DNA from: Thozetella sp. PMI_491
Lineage: Eukaryota > Ascomycota > Sordariomycetes > Chaetosphaeriales > Chaetosphaeriaceae
Direction: 5' to 3'
NCBI GenBank assembly: GCA_021432635.1
Contig: MU270057.1
Span: forward strand, 555,412-608,313
Length of the DNA stretch: 52,902 nt
Made by a program: the position numbers and the translations under genes
In this document: piece by piece, positions 35,023 to 46,716 of the stretch
How positions within the stretch are numbered: the stretch's first letter is position 1
Layout of the letters: each line of letters opens with the position of its first letter
Notes under the pieces: generated by a model
The model's database searches: none
What the model saw: only the letters and a program-made list of their open reading frames with translations
What the model was told of the DNA's origin: nothing

Positions 35023-35794
35023 GGTGGCTGCTACAGCGAAGGACGGCTAGAGCTGCGCAAGAATGCCCGACTGGCCTTTGCTGGGAACGTGGATGATGGG
35101 GACATTCATCTCGCGCTGGCATATTATACTCAGTGCCGGGTTTTGAGAAGAATCGGTCTAGTGGTGTAGCGATACCACGTGGACAGGCTTTATAGCCTAT
35201 CTAGTCTATATCGCCGAGATAGTGTTCATATGATACTAGGCTTGAGCGCGGAACCGAGGTTCGCCCAATTAAGCAATATTGCTCCGCACAAGCAAACCAC
35301 CATCAGAAGCAATTTCTACTTTGCAAGCTCCAACCAGGAAAAAAAAAGACAATGCTAAGCCTTGCGCACGGTTCTCGAGTTGAAAATCCGCGACTCTGAG
35401 GATAGCGGCATCATTGCTCTACTCAGATCCCCTCAAGGGCCCAATGGTTGTGATAGGACGATTTTTTACAGCGTATAGTCTACCTTCAGAGTAGTCACAT
35501 GCTTAACGTCTAATATTTCCTCTTACTGAGCTCATCAGAGACGAGTATACAACTTCAGATGCGAGGCCTTGATTGAAGCTGTGTATAGAAACATAGACAT
35601 CTCCAGTCGAATTTTGAACCCTAGGCGATGCAGAGCTAGCGAGGAAAGTTGAAACCAAGTAGGTAACCCAAGGCAAATCTCTCAGGTGGCCTATATTCAA
35701 GGTGGCCTCTTTAAATAAAAGTTAGAATTATGAATTATAGCCATGTACGTGCGTATTCTTAGCTCCACACGCAAATCCAAAGCGTCCATGTCGC
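35023..35794. other. Intergenic region, no gene recognised
   Basis: It holds the mannanase promoter and the tyrosinase 3' flank. No supported frame was found. Confidence 0.5.
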
Positions 35795-37225
35795 TCAAGC
35801 ATATATGTAGCACATCTCTCCATGGAGGCCGCCCATGGTGTTCATAAGCGTGCTCAAGGTTGTAGGATCCGCGTTGATGCCAAGGTCGACTGTGTCGGTC
35901 AATTTGCCCAAGCCACCGGTCCTAGCATTAGAGCCGGCGATGGCCCCGAGGCGTGCATCAATGTTCTGCATCTGCCAGAGCCACCACACGCGGTCGATCA
36001 TGGCATGGTGCAGGAAAAACGCCGGGTCACCGGGCGAGGAGTAAATGTCCCCTCCGGGGTTACCCCCGATAGTGAAGTGGCCGCCGGCGTGCACACCCGG
36101 GACGGCCTGCATGGTGTTCTGAAAGCTAGCAATGTCGCTGCTGCCCATGATGAGACGGAGAGTCTTATCTGCCGTGCACTGGGAGGCCTGGCTGGCGCTA
36201 AGATTGCGCACCAGGCACCTCGGGTTGCTTTGTAGTGACTTCCCGGGTCCCAGGTTAACCACCATGTCGGCGAAGGGGCCACTGTCGACACATGCGTCCA
36301 TGTGTGAAGAGCCGCTGCTCATGCTAGAGGCGTTGCCGTTGAACAGGGGCGAATTGGCAGGGTCAGAGGCGTAGCGGTCCCAGTTCCAGTACGGATGGGC
36401 CCCGGTATACCCGCACTCCTCGCGCATGGCCTTTTCATAGATCCAGAGATAGTAACGGTGCCACGACAGGAAATTTGCTGTGTTGTGGATCCAGTCAGTC
36501 TGGTTAATGTGTGTGGCGACGAAGTCGTCATAACGTGTGCGGGCACCGGGCACCAGCGACCTAGGGGACTTGGCCGGGGTGGATTGCAAGCATTTAGCAG
36601 CGCTGATATAGTCCTGGCGCTCTCGCACACTAAGGTCGGTGAATTCACGCCTCACGATGGCGTTCTCCAGGGTGCAATTGGAGCTTGATGGGTTCTTCTG
36701 CAGCCACGACTCCAGGTTAGACATGCTGGAATCCCGCACTTTGTCGACCACATCGGCGCGATAGGTGCGGTTGATGGTAAACCTCGTCGCCAGGCGGGTC
36801 GAAGTCGATGAGATCGAGGACGAGTCAGAGGTGCTACTTGAGGTGCTCATGGCCTTATCACTCGTAGTTGGCGTGGTATGAGTCTTTCTCGACTCTGAAG
36901 AGGAACTAAATGGCGAGCTCGTGGCCACTGCCGTCCTAGTCGAGTGAATCAAGACATCGGAGGATAGCTGAATTGAGTAGGAGGCAGATTGTGCCGGAAA
37001 AGATGAAATTTCAAGGGAGGGAGCGGACGGAGATGACGAAACTGAGAATAATGCGGTTGTCGACAGCAAGCTTGACGTAGAGAGGACGCCGGGACCGGAC
37101 ATGGTTACGGAACATATCGTTGTGAATTGTGTCACCACCAAAGTGGTAATCGGCTTGGCTTCAACCAAGCCAGCCGTCAGAAGTAATCCTCCAGCTTTCC
37201 ACATAGAATGAAGCATGTTGAACAA
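35795..37225 (-). CDS. Secreted fungal tyrosinase (UstQ-like size and layout)
   Basis: This intronless 476-residue protein has a hydrophobic N-terminus (about 1-23) that looks like a signal peptide. A Ser/Thr-rich linker runs from 45 to 145, then the tyrosinase domain. CuA ligands are H239, H247 and H256 (THINQTDWIH ... SWHRYYLW). CuB ligands are H379, H383 and the HH at 406-407 (GVHAGGHFTIGG ... FFLHHAMIDRVWWLW). It ends TMGGLHGEMCYIYA, the usual C-terminal motif of small secreted fungal tyrosinases, with no long C-terminal cap. It would hydroxylate phenols and oxidise them to quinones. In dikaritin RiPP clusters a tyrosinase of this kind acts on core tyrosines, and a UstYa gene and a Tyr-containing secreted peptide lie 4.4-7.4 kb away. 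An alternative role is phenol oxidation outside the cell. Confidence 0.93.
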   Translation of the reverse strand: MFNMLHSMWKAGGLLLTAGLVEAKPITTLVVTQFTTICSVTMSGPGVLSTSSLLSTTALFSVSSSPSAPSLEISSFPAQSASYSIQLSSDVLIHSTRTAVATSSPFSSSSESRKTHTTPTTSDKAMSTSSSTSDSSSISSTSTRLATRFTINRTYRADVVDKVRDSSMSNLESWLQKNPSSSNCTLENAIVRREFTDLSVRERQDYISAAKCLQSTPAKSPRSLVPGARTRYDDFVATHINQTDWIHNTANFLSWHRYYLWIYEKAMREECGYTGAHPYWNWDRYASDPANSPLFNGNASSMSSGSSHMDACVDSGPFADMVVNLGPGKSLQSNPRCLVRNLSASQASQCTADKTLRLIMGSSDIASFQNTMQAVPGVHAGGHFTIGGNPGGDIYSSPGDPAFFLHHAMIDRVWWLWQMQNIDARLGAIAGSNARTGGLGKLTDTVDLGINADPTTLSTLMNTMGGLHGEMCYIYA

Positions 37226-39017
37226 AAATGGCTGCGTGCCGCCGAATGGGTGAGGTTCCGAAAAAATAAATGAATGACGGGGCCAGTAATGACCAAAGTG
37301 ATAGCGAATGAAGAATGTCTAGCTCGACATCGGCGTCTTGGGCAGCAAAACTCCAGCCCGTGACCCACGCGGGCTACTGAACAAATGGCAGAAAGCGACG
37401 GAAAGGGAGACCTGCGTTGAGCTGCCGACCCTGTAGGACGCCGCGGAAACGCAGGCGATGGCTCGAGGGTTATATTATCTCTTTCCAGCCCTCGGGGCTC
37501 AGATAATAAAGTTGAAGTTCGCAGCTCTACGCGAGGCACGCCACTAGCCTGCAGGGATAACTGAGCGGAATACGCGCTAATCCTCCAAGGGAACAGAGGG
37601 GCAAGCGACCCCGGGACCACCTCTTTGGGTGGGGTTCTGCGCACCTCGCTATGACTCTAACACGAGTCAATCACACCGTATCATTCGTGATGCCTACCGA
37701 TCCACAAATATCATGTCACCCATACGGAAACATCAGTCGTTCGTTGATCTTGGCTTGGCTCAAAGAGACGGCACCTATTGCTTGCGATACCTGGATGATA
37801 AAAATGAGGTAGGCTGACCGCTGCCTTATGTAGCGCCAGGAATAACTTCGTTTTCATCGTGTACTAAAGCGACAAGCTGATCACGACACCGTTACCGAGA
37901 CAAGGCTATTGGATTCTAGTAAATTCCGTCTCCTACCGCAGCGCTTCGCCTCATCCACTCTGCGCCAGCTAGAGATGAGGCTCTCTTTATCGTGCGTCTT
38001 TGCTTCCTTATACTTACCACTGACTCTACGCCATCTCAGTGGCCGTGTTTGTGTTGAGTTTGGTGTAAGGACTGGGTTTACTCCATTGCAGAATGAGCAG
38101 TCACGCTGCGCTGTTCCTCTTCTGTGATAGCACGGTCCACTGTACTTGTTGGCTATTTCTAGGTATTCTGTTCCGTTACGATAAGAGAAGCACCTAATAA
38201 CAGGATGAAATGTAGAGTCTTGAGAAAAGACAAGAACTCCTTCGGAAAAGTAGACTGTAGCTTAACCACTCGTATTGCGGTCCCACTTCATTTTCGCTTC
38301 GTCAAAAAGCCTCGGCAGGTCCCTTCAGGGAAACGGAAATGTGGGGCACCGTCTACGTCGCAGCGCTTGCCACCCCGATCCATTTGGATTAGCTTTAAGC
38401 GGTCCTTACAGACGGTGCTAACCGCCTTAGGCTTTCAGAGGAGATGAAAGGCTCACGCACAGAAGCTACGTTCTTGCCGAGCTCTGGGCTGAAACAATGG
38501 CCGAGTTGAGAGCATGCTTATCTGGAATCTTGAAGCCCCAATAGTCTGACTAGATTTATCAATTCTACACTGGACTACGGAGGTCCACTGCAAAAGTTTT
38601 GCGTTAAGGCGATAAATATTACCTACTTGATAAAGACTAGTCACTGTGCTGTTACATTATTAAACCCTTGTTTTCTTCGCTCGCTATCACTGCTGAAATT
38701 TAGTGCTTACTCCCTGTGACCCAGTGGCTGCATCGCTAAAGCGGGAGCATCGACCTTAACTTCAAATAAGGTATACGGGGAGCTTCTAGCGCTCACGGAG
38801 GGATAACTCGAGTCGCCTACATTTGGTAGTGAAGGTTTCGCAAAAGAGCGTGGCTAGTGGTCCCTTATTTAAAGCTACGTAGCTCACGCCTCATGGACTT
38901 GGGGCACCAATATTGGGAATGCAAATTGGAAAAAGTGCATGTTCAGACCGATCTAACGTAGCGATTTATACATTGGCAAGAGAGGGACCTAACCGCCGTC
39001 GCTTTCTTTGAGGAGGA
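37226..39017. other. Gene-poor stretch of ordinary composition
   Basis: About 1.8 kb with many short frames on both strands, none with a recognisable domain, signal peptide or splice-linked continuation. The minus-strand frame at 37177-37644 overlaps the tyrosinase start and is not supported. Confidence 0.5.
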
Positions 39018-39995
39018 TCAATTGATAGTCGCGGCCCAGTTGTCAAATTTGATTGTCGCCGGCCCGCCAGTGAAAGCCTCACTGCCGATTTGGAAGACTG
39101 GAAGAAGAGATTTGTTAGTCGTCCGACCTGATATTCATTGCTCTTGAAAGCAGATGACCGGCGGATGGAGCGTAGCCCACCAATCAAGTTTTGTTTGCTA
39201 GACGGGAAGCTCTGCTTGCTCTCGAGGAAGCTGAAGAACTGCTTCACGTCGGCACTGAAGCTAGTGACGGGGCTGGCGGCAACGAAGCTGTAGACCTGCA
39301 TCTGGCCGTTCATACCCACCCACAGGTCCCATGATTTGCCCGCGACGGTGACGGTACCAGTCGACTTTCCAATGGGGTAGATGTCACCGAGGCGAGCGAG
39401 CCAGATCATAAGCTCATAATCACCACCGCTATTGCTATGGTTCGGATCAGCGGCTGTGAAAATATCATAGGCGACATTGGCACGCAGATCCTGCGTGGAG
39501 TAGCTCCACGACGTCGAGGTCTGCATGCTGGTAATAGAGCTAATAAGCCTGCCCTTTGGGACCTGCCGCCCGCAATAAGCGTAGCTCTTCACATTATTTG
39601 GCCCGCCCTGCCACGTCCATGTCGAGTGCCATTTAACGCCACTGCTGGAGCTACCATCCACGTAGGTGCACTGTTGACCACTAGTGGCCGCGCCGTCGCC
39701 CCAGAGGTTGTTGAGGCATTCGTAGCCACTGCCGTACTCCGAGTCAGCATTTGCCAGCGACCTGGGGGATGAAAAAAAGAAGAGGGGAGATAGAAGGCCA
39801 CTAGCTGTTCAGCAGGGACGATTATTGTGTACATGCCAAACACACTTGGAGGGCGTAGGGATTGTCTGAGGATCCGTACTTTCCAGACCAGTAGTCGTAT
39901 TTCTTGCACAGATTCGTTGACTGCCGTGGCTCCAGCACAGTTGACGGCATTGCTGCGACGAGCGAGAGGATCAAGGATAGTGAAAACAGCATCAT
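39018..39995 (-). CDS. Secreted GH12 endoglucanase or xyloglucanase
   Basis: Exon 1 starts at 39995 (MMLFSLSLILSLVAAM, a signal peptide). The middle exon ends at 39181, and the last exon is 39097-39018 after an 83-base intron with a GACTAAC branch. The first intron ends at the CCCCCAG near 39770. Its donor is uncertain (GTACGG or GTGTTT, both in the needed phase). Landmarks are NNLWG, a WHSTWTWQGG near-family WH..W.W.G segment, VKSYAYC, the nucleophile Glu in YELMIWLARLGDIYPIG, WDLWVGMNGQMQVYSFVA, and the acid/base Glu in GSEAFTGG. That last segment appears only after the last intron is removed. The C-terminus NWAATIN is typical of GH12. It acts on beta-1,4-glucan or xyloglucan. Without the intron the frame would run on into unrelated basic sequence. 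Confidence 0.9.
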
Positions 39996-41792
39996 TTTAG
40001 TAGATTTCGGGTATAGACCTTAGTAGCTAGGCCCAGAGACAGACGTAGAGATCTTGGTTCATAGTTACTCCTTGTGGAGAATTGCTGGGACTTTAAGTAC
40101 TTTTAAAACATGATGTATTTGGACATGCAAAGGGCCTATCCCTCAGGTTACGCCAAAGCTCTACGCAATTTATCCTCACATCTGTAGTGCTGTGCTTAGC
40201 TTCGGAAACACTGCGTCTCGTTTGTGACCCGCCCTCCGTCTAAGATTCATTGAGGCACAACCTAAGCCGGCGAGGCCGGCCAAGACTTCCGACTTCCACC
40301 TCTGCTACCTTGTCGGCAATTGAGCGCGGTAGTTTCCTTTTGTTTGCGAGGAGATCAAGCGGGGTACCCTAGGAAGCAGCGGAGAGGAAGCCTGCCCGAA
40401 ACGACCCACCCGATTACCAAGGTTGCTTCATTTCACCACACCCGAGATCAAGACTGGTCGCGCAATGGACGGAGCATTGGAGTCTCAATTGGTACTGTAG
40501 GTATTGCTGGTTTGCCATGATACACGCTGGGTTTCCTGCCTGTCTCGTCGACGGTAGCAGGAAAATGCAAGTCCAACCGTCTCAGTCATTCTCTGCAGCA
40601 GCGAAGCGTCTTGGTGCCGCCGCTCCCTAATTTCTTCCTCATATCTTACCCGTGTCTAGAGGTTTGTATGCTTCAGTGGAACTATTCCCCCATCGTTTCT
40701 AATATCCTTGGTGGCCGGCGCTACCTCGGAACCAGCTCCGTTTCCGGCCGGGCCCCGCTCCCGTCATGCCGATTAGTGCGGTTGTAGTTGGATCCGTCTG
40801 ACACAGTAGACATCATTTACAGGGTCCCAACAGAACGGCCCGCACGTACAAATTACGGCCCGATATATATTCTTGATAGTATATGGAATGCGAGCTGCCA
40901 AAGTCAGGGTACATGCTGGCCTACGGCTGAGCAGCCAAGGCGCCCCCAATGATGAACTCGGACCAACTTGCCGTGGCGCCACCAACCGGATTTATCCCGT
41001 GCGGCAGAATTTGACGGTCTGATCGCTAATCTGCGGCAGTCTTGTCCCACCCAAGTGAGCTGTGTGTTCCTATAATCAGACCAAGTATATCTTGCCGTCG
41101 CGGTGGTGCCTTGTAGATGCTTCCACATTGGGCGACGACCCGAATGCACGTCGAATCTGGCCACGGAGACTCAGAGGTTTAGCCTCGGGCCGACATTGGC
41201 ACCAATCCAAACGCTTGGCTATTCGCGAACCTAGACGTAGCTGTTCCCCACGAAATGCTTCGCAGCCATACCAATTGTTAGGACTCTTTTTTTTTGCTCT
41301 GCATCTCTTCTTCTCGTAAGTATTTCCTCATGGCTCCTTTGACTACGGTACGCATACTTCAATGGATGTTTAAGTCGACCTACATGCCATTCGCCCTCCT
41401 TCCCCCCCCCCCCCCTAACATACCAGCGCACCGACACATCCCTCCCTCACACGGCCTAGTTAATTATTACTTTTAGTACTGTTAAGGCAAATCTCTCTAC
41501 AATGTACCACTGTCAAGGCATATTGAATAAACCCTAACCGTAACCCTGTGCCTCAATAGAGTATTAACCTTATTTTAACAGACTATATTTCTAGCTGCTC
41601 ATACTTGTGGAGTATTATCAGTAATTCCACATGAGTGGAGCCGACCTAGCCTTTAAAAACGCCATGCTAACTAGCGCAAGCAATACCTAAGGAAGATCCT
41701 GGTTTTAATCTAGAAGTTCCTAGAATGGTAAAAGCGAAGAGCGCTCTCGCCACTCTTTATAGTTGAATAGTGGCTCATTGCGGAAGGCTCAA
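39996..41792. other. Gene-poor stretch of ordinary composition
   Basis: About 1.8 kb without a supported gene. A run of 14 C lies at 41402-41415, preceded by a 25-bp sequence (41371-41395) that recurs at 50966-50990 with two mismatches, also before a C run. A few CCCTAA-like words near 41530-41545 are too few to be telomeric. Confidence 0.5.
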
Positions 41793-43430
41793 CTAGGGGT
41801 AGAAGGTGGTGTTCTGGCGAAGAAGTTGGTACAGCTTCTGAAACTTTTTATTTTTGATCATGCTGACAGCCTCTGTGGTGTTGGTGAAGGTGGTGGAGTT
41901 TCTGGGCACCACGGCTCTCCGATCACCCGGGCTATATCCGGGGTACACGTCCGGGATTACACAATTTGTGTGGGCGGTTTCCAGGTTGCCATTATACGCT
42001 GCTATACAGAACTGATAATTCCACGTCCCCGGAAACAGAAAGCCTATTCCGTACGACGTGTCCGTCGTCGTGGCTACTAGAGTCATGGTGACCGGAGAAC
42101 CGCCGTTTCGAATACTAACCCAGTATAGAGCATATCTCGCCGCATTGGGCGTGCTAGACCAGCTGAGTGTCACAGTGGTGGCATCAACATTTGTCGCCGA
42201 CAGGCCCGTGGGCGGCATAGGCCCTCCTTGTCCGACCAGAACCTCTCTTCCGGCCGCTGTCAAGCCACCGGCTGCCATAGGTTTACCCGTCAGGGAGCCC
42301 TCCAGGTTGACATATGCCACCACCCAAGTCCCGTAGCGATGCCCGGAGGCCAGCCCTGTGCAGGTGAAGGACGTACCAGAAGCAGCCTGGATCGAGATGT
42401 AAGCATTGGGGTCATCCTCGTCCCATGCAATCACCCCATAGCGGTTGACGTCGTATTCCGCAACCGGGGCCCAGCTGATGGCGATGCAATCACTTCCGAC
42501 TGGGTTAGACACGATACCGGACGGTCCCAGTGCTGTCTGCAGCTCGGCGGTGGCAAAAGTCGAGGCGGTCCAATCTGATGTGTCAGTTCCGTCCCCTACT
42601 GTGCGGACTTGGAACTCCCATGTCTGGCCATTTTCTATCCACGTGGTTATGCTTGCTGTCGTGAATGGATAGACTCTGGCATCAGACCACCAGTCTGTCA
42701 TTCCCTGAAGCCGAGATCGTATTTTCATAGCCTCTAGCAAATTCTTGAAAATCCCAGGCGGTTAGAAGGCCTTCAGGCAGAGTCTCGGAAACGATGGCCG
42801 TTGGTACGTTGACGATCCTTGGCTCTGCCTTGGCAGGAATCACGAAGTCGAAGCCCTGGAAGTTGAAAGTGGCCTTTAGGACACTGGCGAAAGCCTGTGC
42901 AATATGATATTCGCCCATGGCAGTGGGATGCAAACCGTCATACCCATCTGGGCAGCTGTCTGGGTGGCAATCGTAGTTGCCATGGACGTCCACGAGCGCG
43001 ACGGGAGACTCCGCCGTTGACCAGCCGGGGATCGCGCTGGCGAGCATTTGGTTATATATCTGGGTGTTTACGACAAGATCTTCGCGGCCCTGGAGAAAGA
43101 GGCGATCGACGACATTAGCGACAAGGATATGCACATCCGCCTTGCTGGCTCGCGCATTGCCGATCAGTTCAGACATACTGTCTAGCAGGCCAGCGGAATC
43201 GCTGATAAACCAGCCGAGATCATTAAAGCCTAGCAATACCAAGACGTAGTCTGGCTGGTACGTGGCGACCCAGCCATCAATCTGGCCCTTTGCCTGCGCC
43301 GCCTGTCGACCCCAGTACGCCCCGTGACCCGTGGTGACAAAGCCGGCCGGGACCACTGGATTGTACTCGCCGTTGGTCGGGCCTGGGGCGTTAGAGACTT
43401 CCCCAGGGGAAACGGCGGATCAGGCTCTGC
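41793..43430 (-). pseudogene. SGNH/GDSL hydrolase with FN3 domains, broken
   Basis: The frame 43356-42682 has SGNH block III (LLGFNDLGW) and block V (DGLHPTAMGEYHIA). The frame 42740-41793 continues as fibronectin type III-like domains (WTAS..., TVTLSWSSTPNAARYALYW). The switch falls at a run of four A near 42730. One extra base there turns ...ARGYE into a dead end, while the other frame resumes with RSRLQGMTDWWSDARVYP as in relatives. The N-terminus is also damaged. A block I-like PLGKSLT (normally GDSIT) reads in a third frame at about 43389-43415 and lies too close to the rest, so about 40 residues seem lost. Relatives are secreted esterases, many acting on plant polysaccharide acetyl groups. 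A single frameshift could be an assembly error; two defects argue for a pseudogene. Confidence 0.85.
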
Positions 43431-44693
43431 AGCGGCTACTAGAGTAGGGCCAAGGTTTCTATATGCGCAAGCCCGAAAATTGGCAAGGCTGACCCACTAG
43501 TCGGCGCTAGCGGCAACAATAGAGTAGGTTATGGCCGCATGACCTCTAATTACTTCTTCAGGTTGAGATCGGGACGCAATCTATTGGAAATGCACGTCTG
43601 CTACACTTGCCAGCAAAAGGGCTCAATACCTCTCACGTGTTAGATCAGCCCCGGCCTGCATTCGAACTTACTGCCTCCCACTGTATTATTCGTGACTGTG
43701 TCCTAGCTATCTCTAGGAGGCCCTGGCAACGATGTTAGATCCTATAGATCAAATCCCATAGATCAAATCCCATAGGAGCGTTGCCAAAGCTCCGAAGATC
43801 TACATTTTGAGTCTGGATGTATATAAAGTTGTACTCCAGCATACACTTTTCAGAGTTCTTAAAATTACAAACTTTAGTATGAATACAAAATACTTAAGAA
43901 TCTCGTTGTGATATTTAACAAAAATGTCTTCTACCTGTTTAGTTAAAAATGTGTTTAATTCAACATCGCTGATTATCTGCGTCCTGCGTAGCTCTCGCCT
44001 AATCCACTCCGTACAAGTAAGGCTTCGTTAGCCTCTCCTACAAGTTAGCAACCCGGGACTTGGAAGACGGCACAGGGCTGCCTGACGGTAAAATTATTTA
44101 GAAGTGCGTTACATTTTCTATACCCTATACTATATACCTATAATCTCTAGCTCTCCTAGCAGTGTGTTTCTTTTCTATATCCTCTAGTATATAGTAGTTT
44201 ATATTTGGCGGTTTAAGTTAGCTTTATCGAAAAAATATTTGATTGAAATTCTACCTTTCTTCTTAGATCGAGAAGGTACCATTATAAGTATTAATACTGC
44301 TCTTACGCCTAGTTAATGAGAAAGAGGTGAATATTATCCTTGTAGTTGAAGTGCTGGATGAGGAGCTACTGCCCACCAGTGTATCTGTTATATTGATCAG
44401 TTATTTTAGTCGTTAAATTTCGCTGAAAGTCCTGGGCAGGTCGTATAACTAGGCCAGGTAAGTGCCTAATGGAGGTTGAGTGGCAAGTGGAAGGCATTGA
44501 GAAGGCTAGGATCAAAGCAGTGAAGGAGAGCGGATGATGTGGCTGGCGAGGCCTAAGTGCGACCGTCGTCGATTACCCCTGTATCTAGCCAGGGTTTCGC
44601 ATCGAGGGATGTGTGCACCGTCTCATAGGGTTCATGACTTTTTAGGGCGGTTACTGTCCTTCAGAACCTATCTACCGGCTACTTAGTACAAAA
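43431..44693. other. Intergenic region, partly AT-rich
   Basis: No gene was recognised. A short tandem repeat, CATAGATCAAATCC, occurs near 43741-43775. AT content rises from about 43850 to 44420 without reaching the level of the RIP blocks. Confidence 0.5.
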
Positions 44694-45788
44694 TTAAGGG
44701 GTCGTCTCTCTGAGTCCTTTCAGATCCCACTTATTAAAGAATTCCAGGAATAGCTCGGTCGAATTGAGAGGAGCTTTACACATTGCCTCCGAACCGCCAC
44801 TGGCTGCCGTCCAGTCGGAGTTTTCTTCAACAGAAGCCCAGCAATGGTCCATGTCCTTGATCCATACTCCCTCTACCACGGCGTTACTCGCACCTTCGGC
44901 GTAGTACGTTGTAATATTCACACGTTCTCCAAAAGCAGAACTGGGAAAGTCCACGTTCTTACTGGTGGCTCCATTTCGCTCAGCCCACGTGTCAAGCCAG
45001 GCTGGGATTGGTGGCGTCAAGCCGCCAGATCCCTGGCCTCCAGTGTATTTGACAGTTCTATCTGCTGAGCCATGAACCTGGATGATGGGTAGTACTGCCC
45101 GCGAAGGTGTGCATACACGATTGGTCGAACCAGCACCGAGGTTGTCCGTATACAGTGCCGAGGAGTGGAGGGCGAAAGCTGCGAACGCGGAACCTTGGGA
45201 CGAGCAAGCGAGAGTTCCGACGAAACCGCCACCATTGCTCTTTCCCGATGCATAGATCCGGTCCTCGTCGATGCAGTATTTCTGCGGCAGATACCTGACG
45301 AGATCTGCTATGAACGCTTTGTCATCGACGGTCGGGTCAGCGTAGGCGGGGCCTTCCCACGCAGAAACGCCATTCTCCTTAGGGTATTTGAGGCCTTGGG
45401 GATAAACAACAAGAAAGTCGCCGTTCGCATCGAACTTGTCGTACTGGCTGGTCAGATGCTGACGGTCAGATGTGCCACTGTGGCCGTGGAAGTCGACAAT
45501 CTGTGGCCGCGCACAGTTAGATGTTGCCGCTACGCACAACCCAGCGGTTATTTGTTAGCTTTAGGGTCTTACCAAGGCATATCTTCGGGTGGAATCGTAG
45601 TTCATGGGCACGAGGACTGCGTATGTCCGATTTCCAAACGGGAATCCCACTCCGCCGTTGTTGCTGTACCCGATCTGGTGTGACTTCCCACACCCAGCTG
45701 CGCAGCCCCGAATAGCGACTGTAGGGCTTATAATGACCGAGCTGGTAAGTGCAAGTGCCGATAGAAAGGTGATGATTGAGGCGACCAT
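44694..45788 (-). CDS. Secreted CE1-type esterase (feruloyl or acetylxylan esterase)
   Basis: Two exons, 45788-45573 and 45500-44694, with a 72-base intron (GTAAGA donor, CACAG acceptor, ATCTAAC branch), give 340 residues. A signal peptide covers about 1-25. The protein then reads GCGKSHQIGYS, as in the LpqC/PHB-depolymerase-like branch of CE1. Joining the exons restores YALIVDFHGHSGTSDRQ, with the HG oxyanion segment. The nucleophile is Ser160 in YASGKSNGGG (G-x-S-x-G), the acid is in HGSADRTVKY, and the His is in DMDHCW. The best-supported role is removal of ferulate or acetate from plant cell wall polysaccharide. A TATAAGA box lies about 95 bp before the start. Confidence 0.92.
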
Positions 45789-45882
45789 GTTTAGCTATTC
45801 TGGTTTTCTCGATTGCGGATCTACGGATTGAGCAAAAATTCATCAGGTATGGCGGAGAGAGCATTATGCTTTTTCTTCGGGC

Positions 45883-45889
45883 TCTTATA
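45883..45889 (-). promoter_or_regulatory. Likely TATA box of the CE1 esterase gene
   Basis: TATAAGA on the minus strand lies about 95 bases upstream of the start at 45788. Confidence 0.45.
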
Positions 45890-46716
45890 ATGGCATCTGG
45901 ACTGGGTATATCGCAATTTGGTACTAGAGCCCAATAATAACAGTAGAAAAGTGAAGTCGGCGAAGAGCTGATCGCTGTGTCAAGCATCACCTACCCGACG
46001 ACCCGCACGCCACGCGGAGATACAAGCCCGCCTGCCCCGGCCTTGCTGGCGCGTTCGTCTCCCGCAGGACGTGGCATCCTGAGACTACGCCACTGTCTTC
46101 TCACTAAAGTACGGGACCCTCGGCAAGATTTGTTAATATAACTCAGCACGTTCGTGCATGCCGAGGTTCTAGGCAGTAAACTTGGTGGTACACCCAGCAG
46201 CCAGAGATGAGCGCAGTAAGGGCTATGTCGTAAACCAGCTAAGACTTTTCTTGGCAATTCCAGGTAACCTCCCCGCTCCGATTTCTCTTACGTCGGATAT
46301 TTCGTATCGATGAGCCGTTGACGCGGAGGCATGGGTGGACCAAGCTTCTAAGCCACATTACGTATAAAGCCTGAGTGGGCGATTCTCGCACGACACGCCG
46401 GTTTTCGCAGCATATTTATGTTGTATTACATGGTGACTGCCAAATGAGTGGAAGAAACTGGGGAGCAGGGTTGTTCTCCACCTTGTGACGAGTTGGTCAG
46501 CCTCCTGCATCTGGAACGCCACATTGTAGTCTCTCATCATTGAGCAGTTATTGGAGCTTGGCCCCTTACGTATGTCCAGGCTAAAAAAATAACACACCTT
46601 CGGGTACCACCCCTGCACGCAAATCACTGCACTATACTTTTTGTTGGATTGCCACGCCATCACATATAAGGCTCATTATACAAGCTCCATACTAGAGATC
46701 CTTATATATAAATTAC
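45890..46716. other. Intergenic region, no gene recognised
   Basis: Ordinary composition with short frames only. Frames at 45991-46257 and 46358-46663 show no domain. Confidence 0.5.

Noticed and set aside
35822..36688. Several plus- and minus-strand frames up to 137 codons
   Set aside because: They are shadows of the GC-rich tyrosinase gene.
37177..37644. 155-codon minus-strand frame
   Set aside because: It overlaps the tyrosinase start, ends inside it, and shows no domain.
41525..41550. CCCTAACCGTAACCCT words suggesting telomere sequence
   Set aside because: Only two or three imperfect units inside a gene island; insufficient for a telomere or an interstitial telomere tract.
45165..45990. 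Plus-strand 172-codon and minus-strand 157-codon frames
   Set aside because: They overlap the CE1 esterase and its promoter in other frames and lack domains.
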